Positions 44,945-54,400 of a stretch of 64,000 nt of DNA are shown one piece after another. The notes below the pieces were generated by a model. That model was not told the DNA's origin, did not search any database, and was given only the letters and a program-made list of their open reading frames with translations. The translations under genes were made by a program, and so were the position numbers. Each line of letters starts with the position of its first letter. The stretch's first letter is position 1. The stretch comes from Herbinix sp. (lineage in GTDB: Bacteria > Bacillota > Clostridia > Lachnospirales > Lachnospiraceae). The stretch spans positions 1 to 64,000 of the forward strand of contig JAQSYO010000010.1 in NCBI GenBank assembly GCA_029256105.1, written 5' to 3'.

Positions 44945-46465
44945 ATGCTAATTCTGAATATCAGTATCTTTCTTTTATTTGCAATTGGATACCTATATGG
45001 TATAAAGAATACCAAAGAATTAATTAAAAATATTGATAAAAAAGAGCACAAGTTATACATTCTGTATCCATTAGCAGAGGTTATCCTAACAAAAACCAGA
45101 TTAGAGAATTTCCTAAACCGCAAAGAACGAATTACCAATTCTATTAAGGCACTACATGCAACTAACAAACCGGAACTCTTACAAAGACTATATTGGTGTA
45201 GTAGGATTTCTCTCATCATGGCAATACTAATTCTATTTGATCTGTTATCTCTGCTGGGACAGCTACAATCTACCAGCAATTCAATTATACAAGAAGGAAA
45301 GTATATAACGCGACCGGAATACGGGGAAGGAAGCGATGAGGTGAATCTTAAGGTTGCCATGGAACAGTCCAGCAATAAAGAAGGCATGTATAAAGATGGT
45401 ATGAAAGAGTCAGAGGGCTATTCTGAGGATCTAACGATTAAGGTTGAGGAGCGTAGCTATTCTGAAGATGAGTTGTCACAAATCTTTGAGAAAGCTATCC
45501 AATACCTTAAATTATATGTATTAGGAGACAATTCTTCAGCAGATCTTGTTTATGAAAATCTAAATTTTATTGAGACCATACCAGGGACAAGCATCGCGGT
45601 TGAATGGAGACCAGAGAATTATGAATTGATACAAATAGATGGGACCATCCAAAACGAACAGATTGTTGAAAAGGGTCTAATTACAACAGTAACAGCAACT
45701 TTAACTTATCATAATCAGCAAGTGGAACATAGTATGTCCTTTCATATAATGCCAAAAAAGTATAGTGAAGAAGAAAAGTTACTTAATAAGCTAGAGGATG
45801 AGATAACCACCTCCAACGAAAAGAGTAAAGAGGATAGACGAATGGAGCTTCCTGATGCGATAGAGAATTATCGATTAAAATGGAGTGAGAAAGAAGAGAA
45901 TATAGGGTTAACATTATTATTCTTAGGCGCTTTAATGGCATTGTTAGCATGGATTTTTGGAGATAAAGAGTTAGATAATCAGATGACGAGACGTAAGGAA
46001 CAAATGTTGCTTGACTACCCGGAAATTATTAATAAATTTACCCTTTTAGTAAATGCAGGAATGACTGTAAAACAAGCTTGGAACAAAATTGCGGAGGACT
46101 ACGGATTTAAAATCTTGCAAAAGGAGTCAAAAAAACGCTTCGCCTATGAAGAAATGCTTACTACTTCCCATGAGTTAAGACTTGGGTTGCCCGAAAGTAT
46201 TGCCTATGAACAATATGGTAGAAGAACAGGATTAATCCCCTATATTAAATTCAGTTCTCTGATTTCACAAAATTTAAAGAAAGGAAACAGAGGATTTACT
46301 GAACTATTAATGAAAGAAGCGATTGAGGCTTTTGAAGATCGTAAGGAGACTGCAAAAAGGCTTGGAGAGGAAGCAGGAACAAAGTTACTTATCCCGATGA
46401 TGATTATGTTAATTATTGTATTTCTAATCATCTTGGTACCTGCTTTTTGGTCGTTTGGGGCATAA
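44945..46465 (+). CDS. tadC: Tad pilus membrane protein TadC with an extracytoplasmic Ig-like insertion
   Basis: Partner of TadB. TM1 ~2-20 and TM2 ~84-107 are followed by an unusual soluble region (~108-318), then TM3 ~320-339, a cytosolic T2SSF domain (~340-475; LLDYPEIINKFTLLVNAGM, YGRRTGLIPYIKFSSLISQ) and TM4 ~480-503. The soluble region contains a beta-rich segment (~200-275) that resembles degenerate bacterial Ig-like domains and, since T2SSF is cytosolic, must lie outside the membrane. At 506 aa it is about 200 aa larger than common TadC. The ATG follows AAGGAGG overlapping the tadB stop. Confidence 0.83.
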   Translation: MLILNISIFLLFAIGYLYGIKNTKELIKNIDKKEHKLYILYPLAEVILTKTRLENFLNRKERITNSIKALHATNKPELLQRLYWCSRISLIMAILILFDLLSLLGQLQSTSNSIIQEGKYITRPEYGEGSDEVNLKVAMEQSSNKEGMYKDGMKESEGYSEDLTIKVEERSYSEDELSQIFEKAIQYLKLYVLGDNSSADLVYENLNFIETIPGTSIAVEWRPENYELIQIDGTIQNEQIVEKGLITTVTATLTYHNQQVEHSMSFHIMPKKYSEEEKLLNKLEDEITTSNEKSKEDRRMELPDAIENYRLKWSEKEENIGLTLLFLGALMALLAWIFGDKELDNQMTRRKEQMLLDYPEIINKFTLLVNAGMTVKQAWNKIAEDYGFKILQKESKKRFAYEEMLTTSHELRLGLPESIAYEQYGRRTGLIPYIKFSSLISQNLKKGNRGFTELLMKEAIEAFEDRKETAKRLGEEAGTKLLIPMMIMLIIVFLIILVPAFWSFGA

Positions 46466-46584
46466 AAATTAAGTAGTATGTAAAATGAAATAAACGCAGT
46501 CACATTATATAAATTATAAGAAGCATTTGAGCAAATACATAATTGATAGGAGTGACTGCAGTAAGAGAGGTAGGGAGAGAGCAA

Positions 46585-46791
46585 ATGAAAGAACGAGTGA
46601 AAAGAATCTATTGGAAAGTTATTACTAAACAAATGGATGGAATCGGAGTGATTGAAATTATATTGATTCTAGTAATTATTATTGGTCTAGTATTAATATT
46701 TAGAGACCAAATTGAAGCGATTATTAAGGATGCATTTAATACTATTAACGGTGATGTTGAAGGGATTGGAACAGAGATAGATATTAATTAG
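46585..46791 (+). CDS. Flp1-like type IVb pilin
   Basis: The probable major pilin of the Tad system: 68 aa with a prepilin signal and cleavage site near KQMDG/IGVIE, followed by the hydrophobic helix VIEIILILVIIIGLVLIF and a short acidic tail. The conserved Glu five residues after cleavage is present. The ATG is 46585, chosen because GGGAGAG lies just upstream; the ORF extends to 46543 without a ribosome site. It should be processed by the prepilin peptidase encoded at 47751. Confidence 0.85.
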   Translation: MKERVKRIYWKVITKQMDGIGVIEIILILVIIIGLVLIFRDQIEAIIKDAFNTINGDVEGIGTEIDIN

Positions 46792-46929
46792 AATATTATA
46801 AACATAAATAAAATGCATATAGAAAATAAAAATGTAAAGAAAAAAACATAATGATAAATAAGGTAGTATAGTTTCGTAAAGATAAGTGATACATATATAA
46901 GTTACTTAAAAATAAAAGTTACAAAAAAA

Positions 46930-47120
46930 GTTTCAAAGATAAATGTCTGAAAGATAAAAGGCTGAAAGATAAAGATTCAAAGACAAATGACTCAAAGATA
47001 AAAGATATAAGGTAAAGCTTCAAAGATAAAAGCTTCAAAGATAAAAGATATAAGGTAAAGCTTCAAAGATAAAAGCTTTAAAGATAAAAGTTTCAAAGAT
47101 TAAAACTTCAAAGATAAATG
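46930..47120. repeat. Tandem 15-bp repeats with 43-bp higher order inside the Tad locus
   Basis: About eleven copies of a 15-bp unit CTTCAAAGATAAAAG and two 13-bp units ATATAAGGTAAAG. A 43-bp block (15+13+15) is directly repeated at 46990-47032 and 47033-47075, almost without change. The 13-bp units break any reading frame, and the array is between the pilin gene and a broken gene. It fills most of a 366-nt noncoding gap. Confidence 0.75.
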
Positions 47121-47157
47121 ATGTAATTATAAGAACAATAGGGGGGGTAGAGGAATT

Positions 47158-47633
47158 CTGGATAAGAAATTACATAAGCAAGAAGCAAGTGGCTCAATTA
47201 CAGTATTTTTAACCTTAATTTTATTATTAACTCTATCCCTGTTATTCACCATCATTGAAGGAGCTAGAGTAAGCGCAGCAAAGGTAAATGCAGAACGATC
47301 CTTAACAACAGCAATGGATTCAGTCTTACTATTGTATATGTAACCGAGACGGGATCGGTTTACCACAAATCAAATGACTGCTCACATATTAAACTGTCAG
47401 TAAGAGAAGTATATGGCTTGCCTAATGATCTGAGGAATGATTACGGTTCAAAATATGATTCCTGCGAAGCCTGCTGTACTGGTAAGGAAGGAGATAATGC
47501 AACCTATTACATTACCTCCGACGGAACAAAATATCACACAAGAAGAGATTGTTCAAAGATAAAACGTAATGTAAGAGAGATGCGGTTATCTGAAGTGGGA
47601 AGCAGAACACCCTGTAAGAGGTGTAGTAACTAG
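47158..47633 (+). pseudogene. Broken Tad pseudopilin-type gene: DUF5702-like start joined to a TadE-like C-terminus
   Basis: Two reading frames make up this remnant. The first, 47158-47343, encodes a 61-aa N-terminus (SGSITVFLTLILLLTL, then FTIIEGARVSAAKVN) of DUF5702-like Tad proteins, and stops at TAA 47341. It has no ATG, GTG or TTG start; CTG 47158 or ATT 47155 follow AGAGG. The second frame picks up in the same bases (IVYVTETGSVYH) and runs to TAG 47633. It ends with two CxxC clusters (CEACC, CKRCSN) and repeated YH...C motifs, as at the C-termini of the larger TadE-like proteins of Lachnospiraceae. A deletion that removed the middle of one or two genes best explains this. Alternatives are two short genes or an assembly error. 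Confidence 0.6.
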
Positions 47634-47750
47634 GAATATGTAATTCTGTTAAAGAGGTATTGTCTCGTGCGTAAGTCAGAATCCACGGACATGCAATCAT
47701 ACAATCGTAGATACAAGAGTGATATAAGATAGCGGGATGAGGAGGATATT

Positions 47751-48194
47751 ATGGCAGAGGTCTTTACGAATATGATTATGGGAGTATTATTACTGCTTTG
47801 TGGAGTGCAGGATTTCTTTAAGAGAAAGATATTTATCTGGATGATTGGAGTAGGAGCTATACTCATTGGAGTATGCCTACCGTTTAATGATGCAATATCG
47901 ATACCTGAAAGGATTGGAGGTGTAGCCATAGGCGCCTGTATCATAGCAATAAGTAAAGTCACAGGTGGAAAAATCGGGATGGGTGACGGTTTCTTATTAT
48001 GCGTAACTGGTTTAGGGCTGGGATTTTGGGGTAATTTAGAATTATTTGGAGTGGCTTTATTTTTTGCAGCATTGGTATCAATTGTATTATTAATGTTTCG
48101 TTTGGCGGATCGAAAGAAAAGCATTCCTTTTGTACCGTTCTTATTAATGGGCTACGTATTTCTTATAATTGCAAACAAAGGAATCAGTTTTTAG
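47751..48194 (+). CDS. Prepilin peptidase (A24, TadV/CpaA-like)
   Basis: An integral-membrane aspartyl protease that cleaves prepilins. 147 aa with about five TM helices. The two catalytic Asp residues are seen in VQDFFKRK (about residue 21) and in GKIGMGDG (about 76), matching the A24 family. There is no methylase domain, as usual for Tad peptidases. The ATG follows GAGGAGG. It serves the Flp1 pilin and TadE-type pseudopilins in the locus. Confidence 0.9.
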   Translation: MAEVFTNMIMGVLLLLCGVQDFFKRKIFIWMIGVGAILIGVCLPFNDAISIPERIGGVAIGACIIAISKVTGGKIGMGDGFLLCVTGLGLGFWGNLELFGVALFFAALVSIVLLMFRLADRKKSIPFVPFLLMGYVFLIIANKGISF

Positions 48195-48242
48195 ATTTTA
48201 ACATGATAATGTTGAAAGAGAATACGAAACCGGTGAATGTGA

Positions 48243-48857
48243 GTGATTGATAAAATGATTAAGCATAGAAAAAGATATATGAAGGGAAGTATAACGGTTG
48301 AAGCGGCATTTGTAATGCCAATTATTATTTTTACCATATTGGCTTTGATTTACCTTGCATTTTATCTCCATGATATGTGCAGGATACATGGAGTGGTTGA
48401 TAAGACCTTACATAAAGCCGGTGTTTTACTTAAACATGAAACAGATATTGCAACAGGGGAAGTCTCGTATGAGATGATCAATGAAAGGGGAATCTTTTAT
48501 CTGGTAGTAGGAAATACAGAGAAAGAGGAGGAACAAATACTGAAATATCTGCAGCAGGAGCTATTGAAAGGCTTATTCCTGTCCAGGATAGTTTCAGTAA
48601 ATGTGAAAGTAGATAAGTTTAAGCTTGAAACAACGGTAGAGGCTGAAACTAAAGTAACACTACCCGGTATTAAGTACTTATTCAACTCATTTTCCAATAC
48701 GAAGATTACTGGAGAATATCCTGTCCATGACCCCGCTGAATCAATCCGTCGCGCAGAAGTTATCTTGGATACGGGATCAGAGATTAAAGGGGTAGAGGCA
48801 TTGAAAGAGAAACTAGAGAGTATATTCGATTTCAACAATAGGACAAATAAGGAATAA
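48243..48857 (+). CDS. TadE-like pseudopilin
   Basis: A 204-aa minor pilin-like protein. The N-terminus contains MKGSITVEAAFVMPIIIF, the TadE hallmark (G/SxTVEAAF followed by a hydrophobic helix), so it is likely processed or inserted with the prepilin machinery. The remainder is an exported soluble domain with no recognised fold. The start could be GTG 48243 (GGTGA upstream) or ATG 48255; neither has a strong site. It lies between the peptidase and the FHA gene. Confidence 0.85.
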   Translation: MIDKMIKHRKRYMKGSITVEAAFVMPIIIFTILALIYLAFYLHDMCRIHGVVDKTLHKAGVLLKHETDIATGEVSYEMINERGIFYLVVGNTEKEEEQILKYLQQELLKGLFLSRIVSVNVKVDKFKLETTVEAETKVTLPGIKYLFNSFSNTKITGEYPVHDPAESIRRAEVILDTGSEIKGVEALKEKLESIFDFNNRTNKE

Positions 48858-48905
48858 TAAGTAGATAAATAATATAAATGGCCACAGAGAAGGAGGAGAT
48901 ATCGA

Positions 48906-50645
48906 ATGTTTGTGGAATATAAAAAAGATCTTCGACACAATTATATGGTGATAGCAGAAAGTGAAGACCAGAAAATAGAGCCTTATTGTATAAAGATGCT
49001 TGAATACCAATCAATTGACGGTATACTTCCTTTGGAACAAAGGCGGATGGATAATCAAATATTATTTTACTATGATATCACGGCGAAGCAGTCAATGATT
49101 AATTTATTTGATAAAACGGTTCTTACTTTCGATAGAGTTAAGAAATTGATGGGGAATGTCCTACATCCTATAGAAAAAGCATATGAACATCTACTACCAG
49201 AGGATGATTTTATCCTTTCCCCAGAATATATTTATTTAGATGTTAATACAAATCGCCCGTATCTTTGTTTCTATTGTGGCTACCATAAGAACATTAAGGA
49301 ACAGATGAACGGCTTAATTGAATATTTAATGAATAAAGTGGATTATAATGATAAGGAGGCTGTGCTGCTGGTATATCAATTGTATGCAGTAAGTAAGGAA
49401 GAAGGCTTTACCTTTGATCATCTCTTAGCAGTACTAAAGAAGGAGACACATGAGGCTTTAGAAAACAAGTTCAGTAAGATAGGTATTACAAACAATGAAA
49501 ATTTACTTGAGCGAGATTATCAAGGTTCAGAAAAACTATTTAGTGAAATCAATCCAAGGGATTATGCAATTGAATTAAATGAGAAAATAATGCGTAAGGA
49601 TGACAATCAACAAAATCAATTGAGTATGAATAAACCAAAGGACATAAAACCAAAGAACATAAAACTCAAGGACAATAAATCGAAGGTCAGGAAACCGAAG
49701 GATATGATATTAATGGACATTTTGCCGAAAGAAATGGACCGCCTAACAAAAAGAAAAACAATATTTCACGAAATAGCTCCAGAAAAACATGAGCGAAAAG
49801 GCATTGGAATGCCAGTAATGATGGAAAAGTTAGAGGGGGAAGAGGAGATTCCCTGTTATCCATTAAAAACATATTTGTATACCGGAGCTTGTATATTGGG
49901 AGGAGTAATAATTACGGTACTGGGGTTTGCATCCAAAATATTATATAATACGTTCGGTAATAGGATTGATTACAGTAAGCTGTTTGCATTGTTTCTTATT
50001 GCGTTTTGCGTTGAAGGATATCTACTTAAAATTATATGGGACAAAAAGAACCAGATAACAAAACTAGTAATGAAGAAGGAATATATCGACCCTAGACAGG
50101 AACTCGATAACATAGGAACGATATTAACCAGAAGAACACCAAATGTAAATATAACCGAAAATGTTCAAATAAATCAATGGGAAAGTAATTTTAATCAAGT
50201 TAACAAGGACTACCAAGTAAAACTTGGGCAGCATAAAATAAATGCAGAGGCGAAGAAGGCAAAGATTAATATGGAAGAACAATTAATAGAGGAGGATGAA
50301 TATAATCCTACTTGTCTATTAAATGAGTCAAGTGATAAGACAACATTAATCTTAAAATCACTAGAGGAATCCAACTTTAAGAACATCATTATTAATGATT
50401 TCCCCTTTTTTATCGGCAAACTTAAGAAAAATGTGGATTACTGTCTGGAAAAAGACGTTGTTAGTAGATTTCATGCCAAGATAACCAAAGAACAGGAACA
50501 GTATTACTTAACCGACATGAACTCTAAAAATGGTACTTTTGTTAATCAGGAGGTCCTTCAAACTTATCAAAAAAGGGAAATAAAGCTTGGGGATGAGATA
50601 GCATTTGCCAATATAAGATATCGGTTTATGCAGCAGAACGAATGA
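48906..50645 (+). CDS. DUF6382-like/FHA domain membrane protein of the Tad locus
   Basis: A 579-aa protein, the last of the Tad cluster. Residues ~1-190 match the DUF6382-like domain (YKKDLRHNYMVI, YCIKMLEYQ, LPLEQRRMDNQILFYYDI). A lysine-rich linker follows with repeated KPKD/KLKD motifs (~240-275), then two TM helices (~320-342 and ~353-372), and a C-terminal FHA domain (~500-579; FFIGKLKKNVDYCLEKD, SRFHAKI, LTDMNSKNGTFVNQE). FHA binds phosphothreonine, so signalling by a Ser/Thr kinase is implied, although none lies in the window. The ATG follows AAGGAGGAG. Confidence 0.85.
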   Translation: MFVEYKKDLRHNYMVIAESEDQKIEPYCIKMLEYQSIDGILPLEQRRMDNQILFYYDITAKQSMINLFDKTVLTFDRVKKLMGNVLHPIEKAYEHLLPEDDFILSPEYIYLDVNTNRPYLCFYCGYHKNIKEQMNGLIEYLMNKVDYNDKEAVLLVYQLYAVSKEEGFTFDHLLAVLKKETHEALENKFSKIGITNNENLLERDYQGSEKLFSEINPRDYAIELNEKIMRKDDNQQNQLSMNKPKDIKPKNIKLKDNKSKVRKPKDMILMDILPKEMDRLTKRKTIFHEIAPEKHERKGIGMPVMMEKLEGEEEIPCYPLKTYLYTGACILGGVIITVLGFASKILYNTFGNRIDYSKLFALFLIAFCVEGYLLKIIWDKKNQITKLVMKKEYIDPRQELDNIGTILTRRTPNVNITENVQINQWESNFNQVNKDYQVKLGQHKINAEAKKAKINMEEQLIEEDEYNPTCLLNESSDKTTLILKSLEESNFKNIIINDFPFFIGKLKKNVDYCLEKDVVSRFHAKITKEQEQYYLTDMNSKNGTFVNQEVLQTYQKREIKLGDEIAFANIRYRFMQQNE

Positions 50646-51461
50646 GTAAAAATTTTCCAAATACGACATTGTTTATTGTGAATATTAGCCTATTATAATG
50701 TTATAACTTATTATGGTTGATACATAATCAGTAGCAATAATAACTAAACGCGATCTGCTGATTTTTAAGAGTGGAACCCAAGTCATACGGAGATAAGGTG
50801 TATTCAAACATAATATTAAATTTAAACAAGTGATTATCAGGTTATGTTTAACACGTACATGGTTCTGGCGCGTACGCCAGAATAAAATATAAATATAAGA
50901 TATTCGTTATTTAATCAGCAAAAATTTTTTTAATAAGCCGATTACTACTTCCAACTATCTTTTTTAGAGAAAGTAAAATCTCTATGATAACCAGCTTGTG
51001 GGGAGTTGGGTTATCCAACAACAGAATGGATAACACGAATAGTTAAAGCTATTCGAACTTCCCTTTCAGTTGCACTATTTATAAGTCGATTTGCACTATT
51101 TATATGTCGATGTTTTTCTTTAGTATATTTTATTCAGTAGACATAGGTTATGGGAGAAATTCATTAAACATTTAATGCGATTGATACATTGCTTGCTTAT
51201 CCCGATAAACGCAAGTGTACAAGCTATCAAAAATGAAACCATATCTGGAGAAGATCATTATGTGGCGTACAGCTCAGGAATACGAAATTAAAAGGGTCTA
51301 GAGTGGGGACACACTGAGCCGCCCATTTCAGATAATGTAACCAAGAAGGTGGTGGTAAAACAGGCAAAGATGAATTCAAGTACAGGTTTGAAGTATTTAC
51401 AGTTTAACGTTAAACAAAAGAAATTTGAAAAAACTTAATCTAGTGAAATGGAGGTAATATT
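50646..51461. other. 816-nt noncoding region upstream of the GH87-type gene
   Basis: It carries several small hairpins: TTCTGGCG/CGCCAGAA with a 4-nt loop at 50863-50882, GTTGG/CCAAC near 51006-51020 and CGAATAG/CTATTCG near 51038-51057. A 21-bp tandem duplication is at 51070-51111. A 38-codon ORF at 51175-51291 has a hydrophobic start but no ribosome site. I cannot assign a riboswitch or promoter. The absence of genes on both sides of the large secreted enzyme suits an inserted cassette. Confidence 0.5.
51070..51111. repeat. 21-bp direct tandem duplication
   Basis: TTGCACTATTTATAAGTCGAT occurs twice head to tail, with one base difference (A/T). It lies 350 nt upstream of the GH87-type gene and could be a pair of regulator sites. 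Confidence 0.6.
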
Positions 51462-54400
51462 ATGAGAAAAGGTTTAAAAAAGTGTACAACCCTCGTTCTT
51501 GTTTTAGTATTTACTCTAACTCAGCTGTTAGCATTTAATCCGCCTGCGTATGCAGCAGACTCTGCTAACCTAGCTCTTGGGAAGACAATTTCTGCCAGTA
51601 GCGTACAACAGACCTATGTAGCCACTAACGCCAATGATGGTAATGTCGACTCCTACTGGGAAGGTGCAACCGGCACATATCCCAACACCCTTACAGTTGA
51701 TCTAGGAAGTACGGCGTCAGTATACAAAGTGGTATTGAAACTGAATCCCTCCTGGGAAACAAGGACACAAAACTTGTCAGTGCTTTCAAGCATTGATAAT
51801 GTGAATTACACAACTCGTGTAGCTTCAAGTACATATACGTTCAATCCATCAAGTAGCAATATTGTAACAATAACCTTCACGGAAACAAGTGCAAGGTACA
51901 TACAATTAAATTTCACTGCAAACAGTGGTGCTACGGGAGGACAAGTTGCAGAATTTGAAGTTAACGGTACTGCTACTGCTCCGACAGGAACTCCTGACCT
52001 GATTGTTACAGATATTTCATGGAGCCCTGCAAGTCCTGCAGTAGGCAATGCAATGACGTTCAGTGCAACTATAAAGAATCAGGGAACAGGTGCTACATCT
52101 GCTGGTGTAATAAACGGAGTCAGCTTCATGGTTGATAGTACACAGGTATGCTGGTCCGATAACAACACCGGTTCTATAGCTGCTGGTGAATCCATAAATG
52201 TAACTGCAAATGGTGGACCATCAGGCGCTGCTACATGGGCAGCAACTTCAGGGAGTCACAATATAACAGCATGGGTAGATGATGTTAATAGAATTGCTGA
52301 ATCAAATGAAAGCAACAATCAGTATTCAGAGAACCTGACTGTTGGTACAGTAAGCCAGCCCGATCTTATAGTAACAGACATCACATATTCACCCACAAGC
52401 CCAGTGGTTGGAAATGCGGTTACCTTCAGCACAGTAATTAAGAACCAGGGTACAGCAGCCGGGGCAGCAGGAATCGTTGCATTCCAGGTTAACGGTACAC
52501 AGGTTGCGACATCGGCAAATAGCACAGCTTCAATAGCAGCTGGTGCCACTTTGACAATTACAGGAAATGGAGCATGGACTGCAACAAGCGGTAGCCATAC
52601 ATTAACTGCAATAGCTGATAACAGCAATACTACAATAGAAGCAAACGAATCAAACAACAACTACAGCGAGAACCTTACAATCGGCGGCGGAGGAACTCCT
52701 GACCTTATCGTAACAGATATCACATATACACCTTCATCACCTGCAGTAGGAAATGCGGTCACTTTCAGTGCAGTAGTGAGGAATCAGGGTACATCAGCAG
52801 GAGCAGCTGGAATCGTTGCCTTCAAGGTTGATGGTACTCAAGTTACAACATCGGCAAATAGCGCAACTTCATTAGCAGCTGGTGCTACTTTGACAATTTC
52901 TGCAACAGGCACCTGGGCTGCAACGAACGGAGCACATACCTTAGATGCAACGGTTGACAATAGCAATACAACAGTGGAATCTAATGAAGCAAACAACAGC
53001 TATAGTGAAGGTCTCACAATCGGTAGCGGCGGTGGAACTCCTGACCTTATCGTTACGGATATTACATCTTCACCAACATCACCTTTAACAGGGAATGCAG
53101 TAACTTTCAGTGCAGTAGTAAAGAACCAGGGCACAGGCGCAACACAAGTAGGTACAATTATTGGTGTAAGCTTCTCAGTTGACGGAACACAGGTTAACTG
53201 GTCCGATAATACCACTTCTTCCTTGGCAGCAGGTGCATCAGTAACTGTAACGGCAAATGGTGGACCAAGCGGTTCGGCTATCTGGACAGCAACCACAGGT
53301 AACCATACAGTATTGGCCTGGGTTGACGATGTAAACAGAATAGCCGAAACGGAAGAAAGCAACAACCAGTATTCAGAGAGCATGGCAGTTACTACTTCAC
53401 CAATGCCTGATATGGTAATAACTAATTTAACATACACACCAACCTCTACTGTAAGCGGAGATATGGTAAGCTTTACAGCTACAGTAAAAAATCAGGGTAC
53501 TGCAGCCGGAGCAGCCGGAATCGTAGCCTTCGCGGTTGACGGAACACAAGTGTCTGCAACAGCAAATGACACAACTGCATTGGCAGTTGGAGCTACCAAA
53601 ACTGTTACAGGAACATGGACTGCGTCAGGTGTAGGAAGTCATACAGCTACTGCTACAGTCGACAATGCAAATACAACAATAGAAGGAAATGAAACCAACA
53701 ATACTTATAGCGCAAGCTTATCAATAAGTCCAAAACCAGGTATAGACCTAATTATAACGGACATTACCTGGTCACCTTCCTATGTTACAGCAGGAAATGC
53801 AGTAACCTTCAGTGCAGTAGTTAAGAACCAGGGTACTACAGCCGGAGCTGCAGGCATAGTTGTATTCAAGGTTGACGGAACTCAGGTCATAGCTTCTACT
53901 AACAGCACCAATCCAATAGCTGCAGGATCAACTCTTACTGTAATTGCTAGCGGCACATGGGTTGCAGTCCCTGGAACACATACAATAAGTGCAACTGCTG
54001 ACAATAGCAATACAACGCTAGAAACAGAGGAAGCGAACAATTCCTACAGTGTAAACATGTCAATCGGTAGTGGTGGTCGAGGTGCTACAGTACCTTACAC
54101 AAGATACGAATCGGAAGATGCTGCAATTGGTGGTGGCGCTGTATTACGTACGGCTCCAGACTTCAATTATGCTCTCACAGCATCAGAAGCATCAAATCAG
54201 AAATATGTTGAACTTCCTACCAGTGGTTCCTATGTTCAATGGACAATTAATCAAGGTGGAGCGGGTGTAGACCTGAGATTTACATTGCCTGATTCAGCTG
54301 ATGGTATGGGACTTAACGGCTCACTCGATTGTTATGTAAATGGTACTAAGGTTCAGACGATAAACCTTTCCTCTTACTTTATGTATCAGTATTTCCAGGG

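Noticed and set aside
47418..47633. A stand-alone 71-aa gene starting at the ATG 47418
   Set aside because: Coding character clearly continues upstream of this ATG in the same frame (to about 47330), so it is the end of a larger, broken gene.
51175..51291. A 38-codon ORF with a signal-peptide-like start
   Set aside because: No ribosome site and no family resemblance; at most a remnant, mentioned in the description of the noncoding region.
50646..51461. A cyclic-di-GMP or other riboswitch before the secreted enzyme
   Set aside because: No known aptamer core could be matched; the hairpins present are short and unconnected.
52380..54060. Regularly spaced similar DNA segments that could be read as a repeat element
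   Set aside because: They are in frame and encode the CARDB domains of the secreted enzyme.
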